From positions 1 through 64,000 of the forward strand of contig NZ_JAVRHQ010000012.1 of NCBI RefSeq assembly GCF_031846485.1: DNA of 64,000 nucleotides, given 5' to 3'. The first letter of the stretch is position 1. Each line of letters starts with the position of its first letter. The notes under the pieces were generated by a model. That model ran no database searches. It saw nothing but the letters and a program-made list of their open reading frames with translations, and had not been told where the DNA came from. The position numbers and the translations under genes are program-made. Positions 1-7,533 of the stretch are shown piece by piece. The stretch is from Autumnicola tepida. GTDB lineage: Bacteria; Bacteroidota; Bacteroidia; Flavobacteriales; Flavobacteriaceae.

Positions 1-704
1 AGATATTTCTTCTCGGTTTTTCAGTTATGCTGTTTTTATTATTTTTTTGGGTTAAGGATTTCGAGCCTTACCTCTCAATATTTCCCTTATATTTGGGAAT
101 ATTTATAGTAACACTACAGTTGCCCGATTGGAGGTTTTTAAATCCAATTAAAGTAATTTTACTTTTGCCTGGGTACATTATCATTAGTTTAAAACCTATC
201 CTAAAAAGCTTTGGTCTAATTTTCCTCGGTTTTATAGCTCCTTCTAGCCTCATCCTTTTTTTTCTTATTTTTCAAGGTCCTGAGATTATCTTCGGTTATG
301 ATTTGACAGCTTCATTAAAGATTTACATTTACCTCACGTTTCAATTTATATTTGTGATGATATATGGGGAACGATTGATATTCTTGTGGAATAAAAAACT
401 GAGTCTGGACAAACCAATCGAAGTAAGAAAGGCTCAATTTGATTTGGTGTTATCGATAATGAATAGGGAGAGGTTTAGATTTCTCATTTATCTATCCTAC
501 TTTGTCTTTCTTATAATAACTGCATCCACTACTCTTAATAATACTCCCCTGTTAGAAGGTTACGGTTTGAATACGGCAGTTCTTCAGTCATTTGTCACTT
601 TCCTGGCTTTCGATAGGCTCCTTTTGAACAAAAACCTATTTGTATTTGAACCACGTTTATTTATCCAGAAATTTTCTAAGGTGTTTAAAGCTATGTTTAA
701 CTAA
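1..704 (+). CDS. Partial multi-pass membrane protein, function unknown
   Basis: The reading frame is already open at the window edge (frame starting at position 3) and the first in-window ATG is at 27, so the true start probably lies upstream. From the ATG 225 residues are visible. They form about six hydrophobic stretches (roughly residues 14-34, 41-58, 62-85, 98-118, 151-170 and 180-200) joined by short basic loops, with a basic C-terminus after residue 205. I recognise no family motif. It sits on the same AT-rich stretch as the recombinase and integrase genes, which suggests cargo of the integrated element. No partner gene is adjacent, so no function is proposed. Confidence 0.55.
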   Translation, partial: IFLLGFSVMLFLLFFWVKDFEPYLSIFPLYLGIFIVTLQLPDWRFLNPIKVILLLPGYIIISLKPILKSFGLIFLGFIAPSSLILFFLIFQGPEIIFGYDLTASLKIYIYLTFQFIFVMIYGERLIFLWNKKLSLDKPIEVRKAQFDLVLSIMNRERFRFLIYLSYFVFLIITASTTLNNTPLLEGYGLNTAVLQSFVTFLAFDRLLLNKNLFVFEPRLFIQKFSKVFKAMFN

Positions 705-965
705 CAAGAGAGTAGTAAGTTGGGAAGATCCCTTTTATATGTTTACAACAAAGAGCAGTGGAAGTATATAATTAAGTATCTGTGTTTCTCACGTTCAAAA
801 ATTAAATATTTGTAATCTAAAGTATGTATAGAGTACCCAATTATGCATGAATAGTGTCACCTGACTCACCTTAATCATAGTTCAGCCTTTTATGAGTTGT
901 TGGGAAAATTATATCCCAACTGGAGGGAAACTAAGGATAGATTGAAGAGGTTGATGGTTTAAACT

Positions 966-1253
966 TTATGTTAACTGTTCTATAGAATTCACATCAGCAA
1001 CAAGGTATGGTGGGCCAAAGGGTTCTCCCTCTCTGGTTTTCTGTGAAACCTTGACATTAGCTTTAAATCTTGTACCTACGGGATTTTCTTCCCTTAGATG
1101 AACTGGAAATTCTACTCTAATATTAGGGTCAAAATTTTCTACAGGGCGCACTCTAGGTCTAGTGGTGCCAATATCTCTAAAAGTTTCCAACACTATATCC
1201 TCGAATTTATCCCCTATTATGAGTTGATGATTTGTTTTGTACTTCTTTGCCAT
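966..1253 (-). CDS. Small hypothetical protein (95 aa)
   Basis: A 95-residue soluble protein with an ATG start at 1253. The N-terminus is basic (MAKKYKTNHQ) and the body contains many short beta-prone stretches with charged residues. There is no signal peptide, membrane segment or cysteine. I do not recognise the family. On the minus strand just upstream a TAAATTTG sequence (1281-1288) fits the -7 box of Bacteroidota promoters, but no clear -33 box was seen, so it may have its own promoter. It lies tail to tail with the membrane protein ending at 704. The 261 bases between them hold only a weak 7-bp hairpin at 899-920. Likely a cargo gene of the element. Confidence 0.6.
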   Translation of the reverse strand: MAKKYKTNHQLIIGDKFEDIVLETFRDIGTTRPRVRPVENFDPNIRVEFPVHLREENPVGTRFKANVKVSQKTREGEPFGPPYLVADVNSIEQLT

Positions 1254-1456
1254 AAGTCAACAGATGATTTGCAATTTTGGCAAATTTAAGATTTTTTAGA
1301 ATAATGATAATAATTTCCCACCTTCAATAGAAATTAAAGAGAGCTTTAATAATGGTTTGTTCATATTTAGACTAAACCCTATTCATGTAGGGAATCAGTT
1401 TGCTCTATAATATGGTTTTACTGCTGTTATAAATGTTCATTTGATACTACCCTATT

Positions 1457-1488
1457 TTTGTACGATCTTTATAAATACACTATATTTG
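1457..1488 (+). promoter_or_regulatory. Bacteroidota-type promoter of the serine recombinase
   Basis: TTTG at 1457-1460 and TATATTTG at 1481-1488 are separated by 20 bases, which matches the -33 TTTG / -7 TAnnTTTG consensus of this phylum. Transcription would start near 1494, so translation must begin at ATG 1507 and not at the upstream in-frame codon at 1441. Confidence 0.65.
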
Positions 1489-1506
1489 TGGAGAAAACCA
1501 ACCAAT

Positions 1507-2121
1507 ATGAAAAAAGCCAGGTATAATAGAATTTCCTCTGCAAACCAAAAATTAGAACGCCAATTGGTAAGAAACCACCCAGATGAATTAATCTTTAATG
1601 ATGTCATCAGTGGTTCAGTAGCTTTTTTAGAAAGGCCCAAAGGAAAGGAATTGGTGGAGGCCATCGAAAAAGGCGAAGTAAATTTCGTTTCGGTGACGGC
1701 TGTTGACCGCTTGGGAAGAAATCTAGTAGATGTGCTCCAAACATTGGAATACTTTACCAACAAGAACGTGGTGTTACGAGTAGATAATCTTGGTCTTGAA
1801 AGTATGGTTGATAATAAGACTAATCAAGTTTTTAAATTAATCCTTAGTGTTCTTGCAAATGTCGCTGAAATGGAGCGGGAAAACCTTCGAGAAAGACAAC
1901 GGGAAGGTATTGCAATCGCTAAAGCCAAGGGAGTCTACAAAGGCCGTGTTCGTGGCTCATCAATGAGTAAAGAAGATTTTTTAGAAAAGCATAAATCTGT
2001 GGTAAAAGAAATTAATCAACATCCCGATTTATCAATTAGAAAATTAGCTAAGATTACTGGGGTGAGTGTGGGAACTGTCCAAAGAATCAGTAAAATTTTA
2101 AGGGAAAAGTTTCTGAGCTAG
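1507..2121 (+). CDS. Serine recombinase of the resolvase/invertase family
   Basis: A 204-residue small serine recombinase. The N-terminal catalytic domain has the family motif ARYNRISSANQ, in which Ser10 is the expected nucleophile and Arg8 a catalytic arginine. It is followed by the DRLGRNLVDVLQTL motif (about residues 79-92) and the long helix ending NLRERQREGIAIAKAKG. A C-terminal helix-turn-helix (about 170-204, LSIRKLAKITGVSVGTVQRI) should bind the recombination site. Such enzymes resolve cointegrates or invert DNA segments. The frame is open upstream to 1441, but a promoter at 1457-1488 lies inside that extension, so ATG 1507 was chosen. The following 187 bases show no terminator. No inverted site pair was found nearby, so its substrate is unknown. 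Confidence 0.9.
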   Translation: MKKARYNRISSANQKLERQLVRNHPDELIFNDVISGSVAFLERPKGKELVEAIEKGEVNFVSVTAVDRLGRNLVDVLQTLEYFTNKNVVLRVDNLGLESMVDNKTNQVFKLILSVLANVAEMERENLRERQREGIAIAKAKGVYKGRVRGSSMSKEDFLEKHKSVVKEINQHPDLSIRKLAKITGVSVGTVQRISKILREKFLS

Positions 2122-2308
2122 GGCAAGTTCTACTATTAATTTTTGTTAAAATTTGGGAAATTTGGAAGAATATTTCCTATTTTTCAACATATAATTGTTG
2201 ATAAGAATAATTTATGCGTCCCTATCACACTATAAATTAAAAGAATAAGAGTTGTATGATACGGCTCTTTAATTTAATTTATTTTTGCACACTCGTTAGA
2301 CGTAAATT

Positions 2309-2467
2309 ATGGGAGTTTTAAAAAATAACACTTATAAAGTGAATAAAGCCGCTACCAAAATATCTGCAAGCGGCAAATCTGCTACTATGGTTATCCATAA
2401 AGCTCATGTCCTTACCAAAAGAGAAGTTGAAATGAATAGGTCCAGTGCCTATAATTATGCATTTTAA
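2309..2467 (+). CDS. Possible small basic protein (52 aa)
   Basis: A short ORF reading MGVLKNNTYKV... to ...SSAYNYAF, with a TAttTTTG -7-like box at 2280-2287 placed 22 bases before the ATG. The protein is lysine-rich, lacks a signal peptide and has no motif that I recognise. It ends beside a disrupted gene (2563-3058), whose frame is open from 2455, so it could be the displaced N-terminus of that gene. Alternatively it is an independent small protein of the mobile element, or chance. Confidence 0.35.
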   Translation: MGVLKNNTYKVNKAATKISASGKSATMVIHKAHVLTKREVEMNRSSAYNYAF

Positions 2468-2562
2468 CATCTATCACAATAAGTTTAAATTATTATCATT
2501 ACGGTCCTAAAGGGAGTAAGGTTGTAGATGGATATGAAAGACGACTTTATTCCTTCAAATGC

Positions 2563-3058
2563 ATGTATAATCATGCTTATATTGTGGAGGTCGAAAAGAG
2601 AGAAAATAAAATTTACGTAGTTAAATTTTATCTCAAGTCACACCGCCATTCTGACCACCGTTATTCCTTATTGCTTTCCACCGATAATAGGGATAAGGAC
2701 GGAAAGCACACTGGAGCACAGAATTTCTTATTGGTCATGAATACCTTACTTATGATTAGTAAGGCATACTATAAGAAAATTCCTGATGCCTCTTTCGGTT
2801 TCATTGGCGCTCCTAAGCTATTAGAAATGGATGAAAACCTTAAATGGTGAGAATATAAATCCCGATGGCACATATAATAATACTTCCCGTTTTAGGGTGT
2901 ATAAAAATTATGTGCTGAGATATTATCCTCCCAAACTTTTTGACCATATTGAATTCAAGAGCTCTAGTGGATATATAATTAGGAATAAACAAAATAAAGA
3001 ACTTACGAAGGCACGAATTGAAGAATTACTATTAGAGTATGTGGGGTCCACTCATTGA
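2563..3058 (+). pseudogene. Frameshifted hypothetical gene of the mobile element
   Basis: Two overlapping ORFs read as one protein broken by a +1 shift. The first (ATG 2563, stop 2850) gives a soluble protein ending FGFIGAPKLLEMDENLKW. The second (2831-3058) begins in the other frame with NGENINPDGTYNNTSRFRVY and continues for 70 residues. Skipping one base near 2845-2847 joins them smoothly as MDENL-NGENINPDGT. The first frame is also open upstream to 2455 with plausible coding sequence (GPKGSKVVDGYERRLYSFKC) but no start codon, so the N-terminus may be damaged too. The family is unknown to me. A sequencing error or programmed shift could mimic this. Its place between two recombinase genes fits a decaying cargo gene. 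Confidence 0.5.
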
Positions 3059-3187
3059 TTTAAGGTGGTTTTCTTCTATTCGATTTTAAGTTCGTTATGG
3101 TATTAATAAAGAAATAGCTTACAAATCTCCAAGAAATTGGTTTGACATTTCAAAATTACTCGCTACTAATCAGCACCCGTGCTTCTT

Positions 3188-4633
3188 CTATAATTTGTAC
3201 AAATCGCAGTCTAACTTACTTACTTCATCAACAAAATCTTTCGCTTTAGATATTAAATCCCTCTTATCATAAATCTTCCGCATCGGGTTCTTAGGTTTTT
3301 TATCAGGATGTGTCATTTGGTCAACCACGTCCCTATTGACCTTTAATTCTTCCAAATTCGATATAAATGACTTTCTCCCATCATGAGCTGAAATAAGTTC
3401 ATACTTAGGTCTTTTTTTGATTATCTCACCAAATTTATAGGTAGTAATTTTCTCTTCACTCATAGCATCTATACCTATTAACTCAAATAATTGTTTCAAT
3501 TTCTTATTGATGGTTCCATTGGCGGGCCATTTTGGAAATACCCCGTCATAGGATTCAAGAATTTGACGAACGGGTTTTAAAAGCGGCATATAAACTTCGG
3601 TTCCTGTTTTAGCCTGCCTACTTAATATATATTTAAAATTATAACTAGTAGCAACATATAATTCTATTTGCTGTGTTGAAGTATCACTCATACTTTGATA
3701 TCGCATTCCCGTAAGGCAACTGATTATAATATAGTCTTTGGCAGTTTGTAAAGAATTATCGTAACTAACATCTGCTTTAATGATTTGCTTCAATTCGGAA
3801 ATGGTCACAAATATATTTTTGGAAGAATCCGCACCAGGTAATTTTAACCCTTTTTTAGTTGTATCTAACGAGGATTTGAAACCCTGCTCTTTAGCTCTAT
3901 TCAACGTTTTTATAAATGCGTCCTGATATTTACGGATTGAATTTACTGAGTATCCATTTTTATTTTTGGTTTGCCTTTTACTTCTATTGGGATTATCAAC
4001 TTCACGTACACCTCTGAGTATTTCATCTGTGACATCCCAAAAATTCCAATAATAATCCTCATCAAAACCATCAAAATAAATTGTTTTTCCCGTTGTGATT
4101 TGATACTCTTCCAGCAGTGTCTTTAAAGTCCTATAGGTTTTGATGGTGTTTTCTTTTATTCTGTCAACGGAATTACGCCCAGTTCCACTTTCATACCTTT
4201 TAATATCCTCTTTTAAGAATTCTAAAATCGAAACAGACATCACATCAGTTCTTTCCTTTCGCTTTAACCTGACTAACAATTCTTCTTTTAATTCTTCAGG
4301 AGTTGGCATCTTACCCTCTGAAACGTATTTAGATTCAAGTTTCCACACCTCTTCCTTGATGCGGTTCATTTTATTTTCAATGGTCCTATTGGAACGACTA
4401 TATCTTTGAAATACATTCGGGTCAAACTTATATCCAGTTTCAATCCTACCGAAATTACTTGGCTTCATTTTAGCCTCCACGGCTATCCGACATGGTATGG
4501 CTCTGTTTTTCCCATTCGCCTGTTTCTTTGAATACCCATAACTTATACTAACCATGATTAACTCTTCTTCGGTTCTCTCTTTCGGGTCCTTATTTTTAGG
4601 TTCTAAATAAAATCTAAACTTAGGCGGCTTCAA
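3188..4633 (-). CDS. int: Tyrosine recombinase (integrase) of a Bacteroidota mobile element
   Basis: A 481-residue tyrosine recombinase. An N-terminal arm-type domain (about residues 1-65, FRFYLEPK) precedes a core-binding domain (about 130-260) and the catalytic domain (about 275-470). All catalytic residues are visible: Arg311 in LTGMRYQSM, Lys342 in QAKTGTEVYMPL, His417 and Arg420 in SAHDGRKSF, His442 in QMTHPDK and nucleophile Tyr455 in MRKIYDK. The enzyme should integrate and excise the element at the adjacent attachment site near 4783. The start is unusual. The only reasonable initiation codon that keeps the arm domain is TTG at 4633, and no in-frame ATG exists upstream before the candidate -7 box (TACTTTTG, 4669-4676). 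The first internal ATG would remove 26 residues. Confidence 0.93.
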   Translation of the reverse strand: MKPPKFRFYLEPKNKDPKERTEEELIMVSISYGYSKKQANGKNRAIPCRIAVEAKMKPSNFGRIETGYKFDPNVFQRYSRSNRTIENKMNRIKEEVWKLESKYVSEGKMPTPEELKEELLVRLKRKERTDVMSVSILEFLKEDIKRYESGTGRNSVDRIKENTIKTYRTLKTLLEEYQITTGKTIYFDGFDEDYYWNFWDVTDEILRGVREVDNPNRSKRQTKNKNGYSVNSIRKYQDAFIKTLNRAKEQGFKSSLDTTKKGLKLPGADSSKNIFVTISELKQIIKADVSYDNSLQTAKDYIIISCLTGMRYQSMSDTSTQQIELYVATSYNFKYILSRQAKTGTEVYMPLLKPVRQILESYDGVFPKWPANGTINKKLKQLFELIGIDAMSEEKITTYKFGEIIKKRPKYELISAHDGRKSFISNLEELKVNRDVVDQMTHPDKKPKNPMRKIYDKRDLISKAKDFVDEVSKLDCDLYKL

Positions 4634-4636
4634 ATG

Positions 4637-4660
4637 ACTGTGTTTTTTACTGTGTTTTTT
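4637..4660. repeat. Tandem 12-bp direct repeat before the integrase start
   Basis: ACTGTGTTTTTT occurs twice with no gap (4637-4648 and 4649-4660), just upstream of the integrase start at 4633 and downstream of its likely -7 box (4669-4676). Direct repeats near an integrase gene can be arm sites for the integrase or sites for an excision factor. The role here is inferred from position only. Confidence 0.6.
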
Positions 4661-4782
4661 CGTGGTATCAAAAGTAAAAAATTGGATAGAAATGAAATGT
4701 AGTTATTTACAATAATAGCTGCATATCAACAGTGTTTGTAAATATTTGAATCAAATTGAAAAAAAATGAAACTATAATTTAA

Positions 4783-4802
4783 GATTCCTGGAGGCACCAC
4801 CC
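4783..4802 (+). other. Candidate attachment site: 3' end of a tRNA-like gene
   Basis: GATTCCTGGAGGCACCACCC reads like the end of a tRNA T-arm and acceptor stem (T-loop ...GATT, stem CCTGG, acceptor AGGCACC, discriminator A, then CC), and it is followed after a few bases by a strong terminator in the same direction. The sequence before it is AT-rich and does not complete a tRNA. This is what is left at one end when an element integrates into the 3' end of a tRNA gene. The intact tRNA would lie beyond the left edge of the window. Which tRNA is involved cannot be stated. Confidence 0.5.
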
Positions 4803-4805
4803 AAG

Positions 4806-4834
4806 AAACCCGTAACGATGTTGCGGGTTTTTTT
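4806..4834 (+). terminator. Rho-independent terminator
   Basis: AAACCCGTAA (4806-4815) pairs with TTGCGGGTTT (4821-4830), with one G-U wobble, around the loop CGATG. The stem runs into a stretch of T residues. It points right and most likely served the tRNA-type gene whose 3' end lies at 4783-4802. Confidence 0.8.
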
Positions 4835-4889
4835 GTTGATTTAATTCCTCCACAACTTTTGAGATTGATCCAATGTATGGGATTGTAAT

Positions 4890-5927
4890 CTAATAATACC
4901 TTCTCCTTAGCAAGAATGCCACCCGCACAAGTAGAATAAGCGCGGGGACCTCGATTAGCGGCCCTACCACCCCGGCAAAGGCCTGGCCGGAATTCAAACC
5001 AAAAACCGCAATAGCCACGGCAATAGCCAGTTCAAAATTATTCCCTGCAGCGGTAAAAGAAATTGCAGCGTTTTTATCATAGTCAGCTCCCATCGCCTTA
5101 CTTATAAAAAAGCCAATCAGGAACATAAAGGCAAAATAGACCAATAACGGCACCGCAATTACCAGCACATCAAAAGGGATTTCTACGATTAATTCTCCTT
5201 TTAAGGAAAACATGACAACAATAGTGAAGAGCAGAGCGATAAGCGTTAATGGCGAAATTGCAGGAAGAAATTTTTCTTCATACCATTCTCTACTTTTTAT
5301 CCTAACCAGCAGGAATCTACTTAAAGTACCCGCTAAAAAAGGAATACCGAGGTAAATAGCCACACTTTCTGCAATTGTTGCTATGGAAATATTTACGATT
5401 GCTCCTTCAAAACCAAAGAGCGGGGGCAATTTTGTAATAAATAGCCAGGCATAGAAGCTGTAACCAAAAACCTGAAAGATGCTATTCAGGGCTACCAGTG
5501 CAGCACCATATTCGCTGTTTCCTTCTGCAAGATCATTCCACACCAGCACCATTGCAATGCAGCGCGCCAGGCCGATTAAAATAAGCCCCACCAGGTATTC
5601 GGGATAATCCTGAAGAAAAATCATGGCAAGCGCAAACATCAACACAGGGCCAATAACCCAATTAAGCAACAGGGAAATGGACAGAATCTTTATATTCTGC
5701 AAAACTTTAGGGAGCAAGCGGTAATTCACTTTTGCGAGGGGCGGATACATCATTAAAATCAGCCCAACCGCAATTGGCCAGTTAGTGGCACCACTACTGT
5801 AGGAATTGATTTGCGCGGGCACTGAGGGAAAAAAATACCCCAGCCCCACCCCCACAGCCATGGCCATGAAAATCCACAGCGTTAGGTATGCATTTAGAAA
5901 ATTTAGCCGTTTAGCTGCTGCAGCCAT
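4890..5927 (-). CDS. acr3: Arsenite efflux permease, ACR3 family
   Basis: A 345-residue inner-membrane carrier of the bile/arsenite/riboflavin transporter superfamily with about ten transmembrane helices. The ACR3 signature ARCIAMVLVWN (residues 121-131) contains Cys123, the cysteine known to be needed for arsenite transport in this family. The conserved segment AAGNNFELAIAVAIAVFG (293-310) and the late helix VVGPLIEVPAL with an acidic residue are also present. It exports As(III) using the proton motive force. Its ATG lies 3 bases after the stop of the arsenate reductase gene, so both are surely co-transcribed from the arsR promoter. The stop at 4890 is 56 bases from the terminator of the tRNA-like remnant. 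Confidence 0.95.
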   Translation of the reverse strand: MAAAAKRLNFLNAYLTLWIFMAMAVGVGLGYFFPSVPAQINSYSSGATNWPIAVGLILMMYPPLAKVNYRLLPKVLQNIKILSISLLLNWVIGPVLMFALAMIFLQDYPEYLVGLILIGLARCIAMVLVWNDLAEGNSEYGAALVALNSIFQVFGYSFYAWLFITKLPPLFGFEGAIVNISIATIAESVAIYLGIPFLAGTLSRFLLVRIKSREWYEEKFLPAISPLTLIALLFTIVVMFSLKGELIVEIPFDVLVIAVPLLVYFAFMFLIGFFISKAMGADYDKNAAISFTAAGNNFELAIAVAIAVFGLNSGQAFAGVVGPLIEVPALILLVRVAFLLRRRYY

Positions 5928-5930
5928 AAT

Positions 5931-6560
5931 CTAATTTTTAATTGATAAAGAAGAAAACACGTATTTCATCTCTGCCGCAATTTGCTCACTTCTTTCCTTA
6001 TATTTTTGATCCTGCTCCGGAGTGTTATCAAACTCTTTTGGGTCTTCATATTTTACCGCAATCCGTTTTTCGGCTCCCGGAATAAAAGGACAGGTTTCAT
6101 CTGCATGCGAACAGGTCATGACGGCCGCAAAATTCTTCTGCGGATTCACTTTATCATCATATTTTTTGGAATACATTTTTACCGGAGTTAATTCCTCAGC
6201 ATAATGAACAGAGTACAGCGGGTTTTCTTCTCCTTCCGCAAAAATTTTAAAACCTGCATCCTTTATAGCTTTAACTGCCTTTTCATTAAAAGCGGTAACC
6301 TCTACTCCGCCGGAAAAAGCCTGAACAGGAATATCATAAAACTGCCCTATCGCCTGTGCCCAAATTTGCGCAAACTGGCTCCTCCTTGAATTATGGGTAC
6401 AAATAAAATTGATATTTGCCACCTCGTTTCTCTCAGCTTTCTCCTTAATATACTCCACAAGAGGAGCTAAAATTTCCTTTCTTTCTTCTGAAACTGAAGA
6501 AACCTCAAGAGTTTCAATTTTTTGCTGAAGTTTCGGTAAAATTCTAATATTTGCTTCCAT
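5931..6560 (-). CDS. arsC: Arsenate reductase of the low-molecular-weight phosphatase (thioredoxin-linked) type
   Basis: A 209-residue protein built on the LMW tyrosine phosphatase fold. The active-site loop is CTHNSRRS with Cys54 and Arg60. A redox pair Cys150 and Cys157 lies in TCSHADETCP, as in thioredoxin-coupled ArsC enzymes. The general acid motif is YEDP with Asp173. It reduces As(V) to As(III) for export by the pump encoded next. An N-terminal helical extension of about 45 residues makes it longer than the roughly 135-residue ArsC of Firmicutes. ATG 6560 was chosen because the longer version starts with GTG at 6617 and overlaps the upstream gene by 47 bases. From ATG 6560 the gap is 10 bases. 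Confidence 0.9.
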   Translation of the reverse strand: MEANIRILPKLQQKIETLEVSSVSEERKEILAPLVEYIKEKAERNEVANINFICTHNSRRSQFAQIWAQAIGQFYDIPVQAFSGGVEVTAFNEKAVKAIKDAGFKIFAEGEENPLYSVHYAEELTPVKMYSKKYDDKVNPQKNFAAVMTCSHADETCPFIPGAEKRIAVKYEDPKEFDNTPEQDQKYKERSEQIAAEMKYVFSSLSIKN

Positions 6561-6570
6561 ATCTATAGCG

Positions 6571-7032
6571 TTAACAGCAGCCGCTGCCGGATTCACAAGA
6601 TGATGACTGTAGTTCACTCATTTTCATCTTTGGTTTCTCCTGTACACCACATTTATCTTTGGCAAGGCAATCGGTTTGTTTATTCAACAACAGAAATTCT
6701 TTACCATCAAACCCCAAATCATATTTTCCGATGGTTTCCCCCTGATATTCCACCTCAATATTCAAATTTCCCAATTCCAGCAGCTTTTCTGAAAGTTCAA
6801 TAATAGAAATGAGCTTTTCAGGATGCAGCCGGTGATCATAATCACTTGCTTCCCATAATTGAAAGTTGGCTATTTCTTCCTCTCGCAGCGTTCCGCCACA
6901 GTCAATAAATCTTTTATTGATTTTGCCTATTTCCGTGACATGAAAGTGCCGGGGCACTAAATCTCCATTCGGCAGTTTGAATGCTATTTGATCAAGCTGA
7001 ACCAAATGCTCTTTGATTTCTGATATTTTCAT
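6571..7032 (-). CDS. DUF6428-like protein of the arsenic operon
   Basis: A 153-residue soluble protein starting with ATG 7032. Its body has GKINKRFIDCGGTLREEE and NFQLWEASDYDHRLHP, features of the small family found in arsenic operons of Bacteroidota that I identify as DUF6428. The molecular role is unknown. The last 35 residues are cysteine-rich (one in LAKDKCGVQ, then CESGSGCC at the end), which could bind arsenite or another soft metal; this is inference. It lies between arsR and arsC and is separated from arsR by 51 bases that include a second palindromic operator candidate (7051-7066). Confidence 0.75.
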   Translation of the reverse strand: MKISEIKEHLVQLDQIAFKLPNGDLVPRHFHVTEIGKINKRFIDCGGTLREEEIANFQLWEASDYDHRLHPEKLISIIELSEKLLELGNLNIEVEYQGETIGKYDLGFDGKEFLLLNKQTDCLAKDKCGVQEKPKMKMSELQSSSCESGSGCC

Positions 7033-7050
7033 AATTTCATTTATTGTTTT

Positions 7051-7066
7051 ATCGCAATATAGCGAT
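7051..7066. promoter_or_regulatory. Candidate internal ArsR operator
   Basis: ATCGCAATATAGCGAT is a near-perfect palindrome (14 of 16 positions). It sits in the short gap between arsR and the DUF6428-like gene and resembles the palindrome that overlaps the arsR promoter. It could allow separate control of the downstream genes. Confidence 0.5.
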
Positions 7067-7083
7067 GTACTATTCCAAATTTT

Positions 7084-7416
7084 TTAGCAACATTCTTCTG
7101 AAGCAGAAACCTGCTGGCCCAGAAAACTCTCAAACAGCTTTTTAATTTCTCCCCAGCGCACCGCATCTATACAGTAGCACACGCGGGCACCTTCGATATT
7201 TCCCTTTATGAGCCCCAGGTTTTTAAGCTCTTTTAAGTGCTGTGAAATGGTGGGTTGCGCCAGGCCGATTACTTCCACAAGATCTCCACAAACACAAGTC
7301 TGCGTTTTTATGAGGTGCTGCAGAATGGCGATTCTGGCGGGGTGACCGAAGACCCTTGAAGCCACCGCCAGTTCATTTTGATAATCGGTGAATATTTCAG
7401 ACTTAGTAACTCCCAT
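7084..7416 (-). CDS. arsR: ArsR-family arsenite-responsive repressor
   Basis: A 110-residue winged-helix regulator. The winged helix spans about residues 15-85, with recognition helix GLAQPTISQHLKELKNLGLI (51-70). The metal site common to ArsR/SmtB repressors is visible as TCVCGDLV, with Cys41 and Cys43 on the helix before the recognition helix. More cysteines occur at 80, 82 and in the C-terminal ECC. Binding of As(III) to these thiols releases the DNA. It is the first gene of the operon and should repress itself through the palindrome at 7429-7446. The ATG at 7416 gives the usual family length. Confidence 0.95.
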   Translation of the reverse strand: MGVTKSEIFTDYQNELAVASRVFGHPARIAILQHLIKTQTCVCGDLVEVIGLAQPTISQHLKELKNLGLIKGNIEGARVCYCIDAVRWGEIKKLFESFLGQQVSASEECC

Positions 7417-7428
7417 TTCCTTATGTTA

Positions 7429-7446
7429 TATTGCAATAATACGATA
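7429..7446 (-). promoter_or_regulatory. arsR promoter with overlapping operator
   Basis: On the minus strand an imperfect palindrome, TATCGTATTATTGCAATA, covers a -7-like box (TATTATTG). A TTG element lies 19 bases upstream of that box. A repressor bound here would block polymerase, which fits ArsR autoregulation. Confidence 0.55.
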
Positions 7447-7473
7447 AATATTGAAAAGAACAAGTATCAAACT

Positions 7474-7502
7474 AAAAAAAGCCATCCCTTTCAGAATGGC
7501 TT
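7474..7502 (-). terminator. Terminator after clpX
   Basis: On the minus strand AAGCCAT pairs with ATGGCTT and is followed by a run of seven T residues. It lies 31 bases after the clpX stop and separates the clp genes from the arsenic operon. Confidence 0.8.
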
Positions 7503-7533
7503 AAATCTTAGCTTTGGTTTCAGAAATGTTGTT

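Noticed and set aside
899..920. GTTGGGA/TCCCAAC hairpin between the first two genes
   Set aside because: Short stem and no T run; could be chance.
1441..1506. A 22-residue N-terminal extension of the serine recombinase
   Set aside because: A full promoter lies within it and it would displace the catalytic serine from its normal place.
6561..6617. A longer arsenate reductase starting with GTG at 6617
   Set aside because: It overlaps the preceding gene by 47 bases and adds a low-complexity Ala run with no family support.
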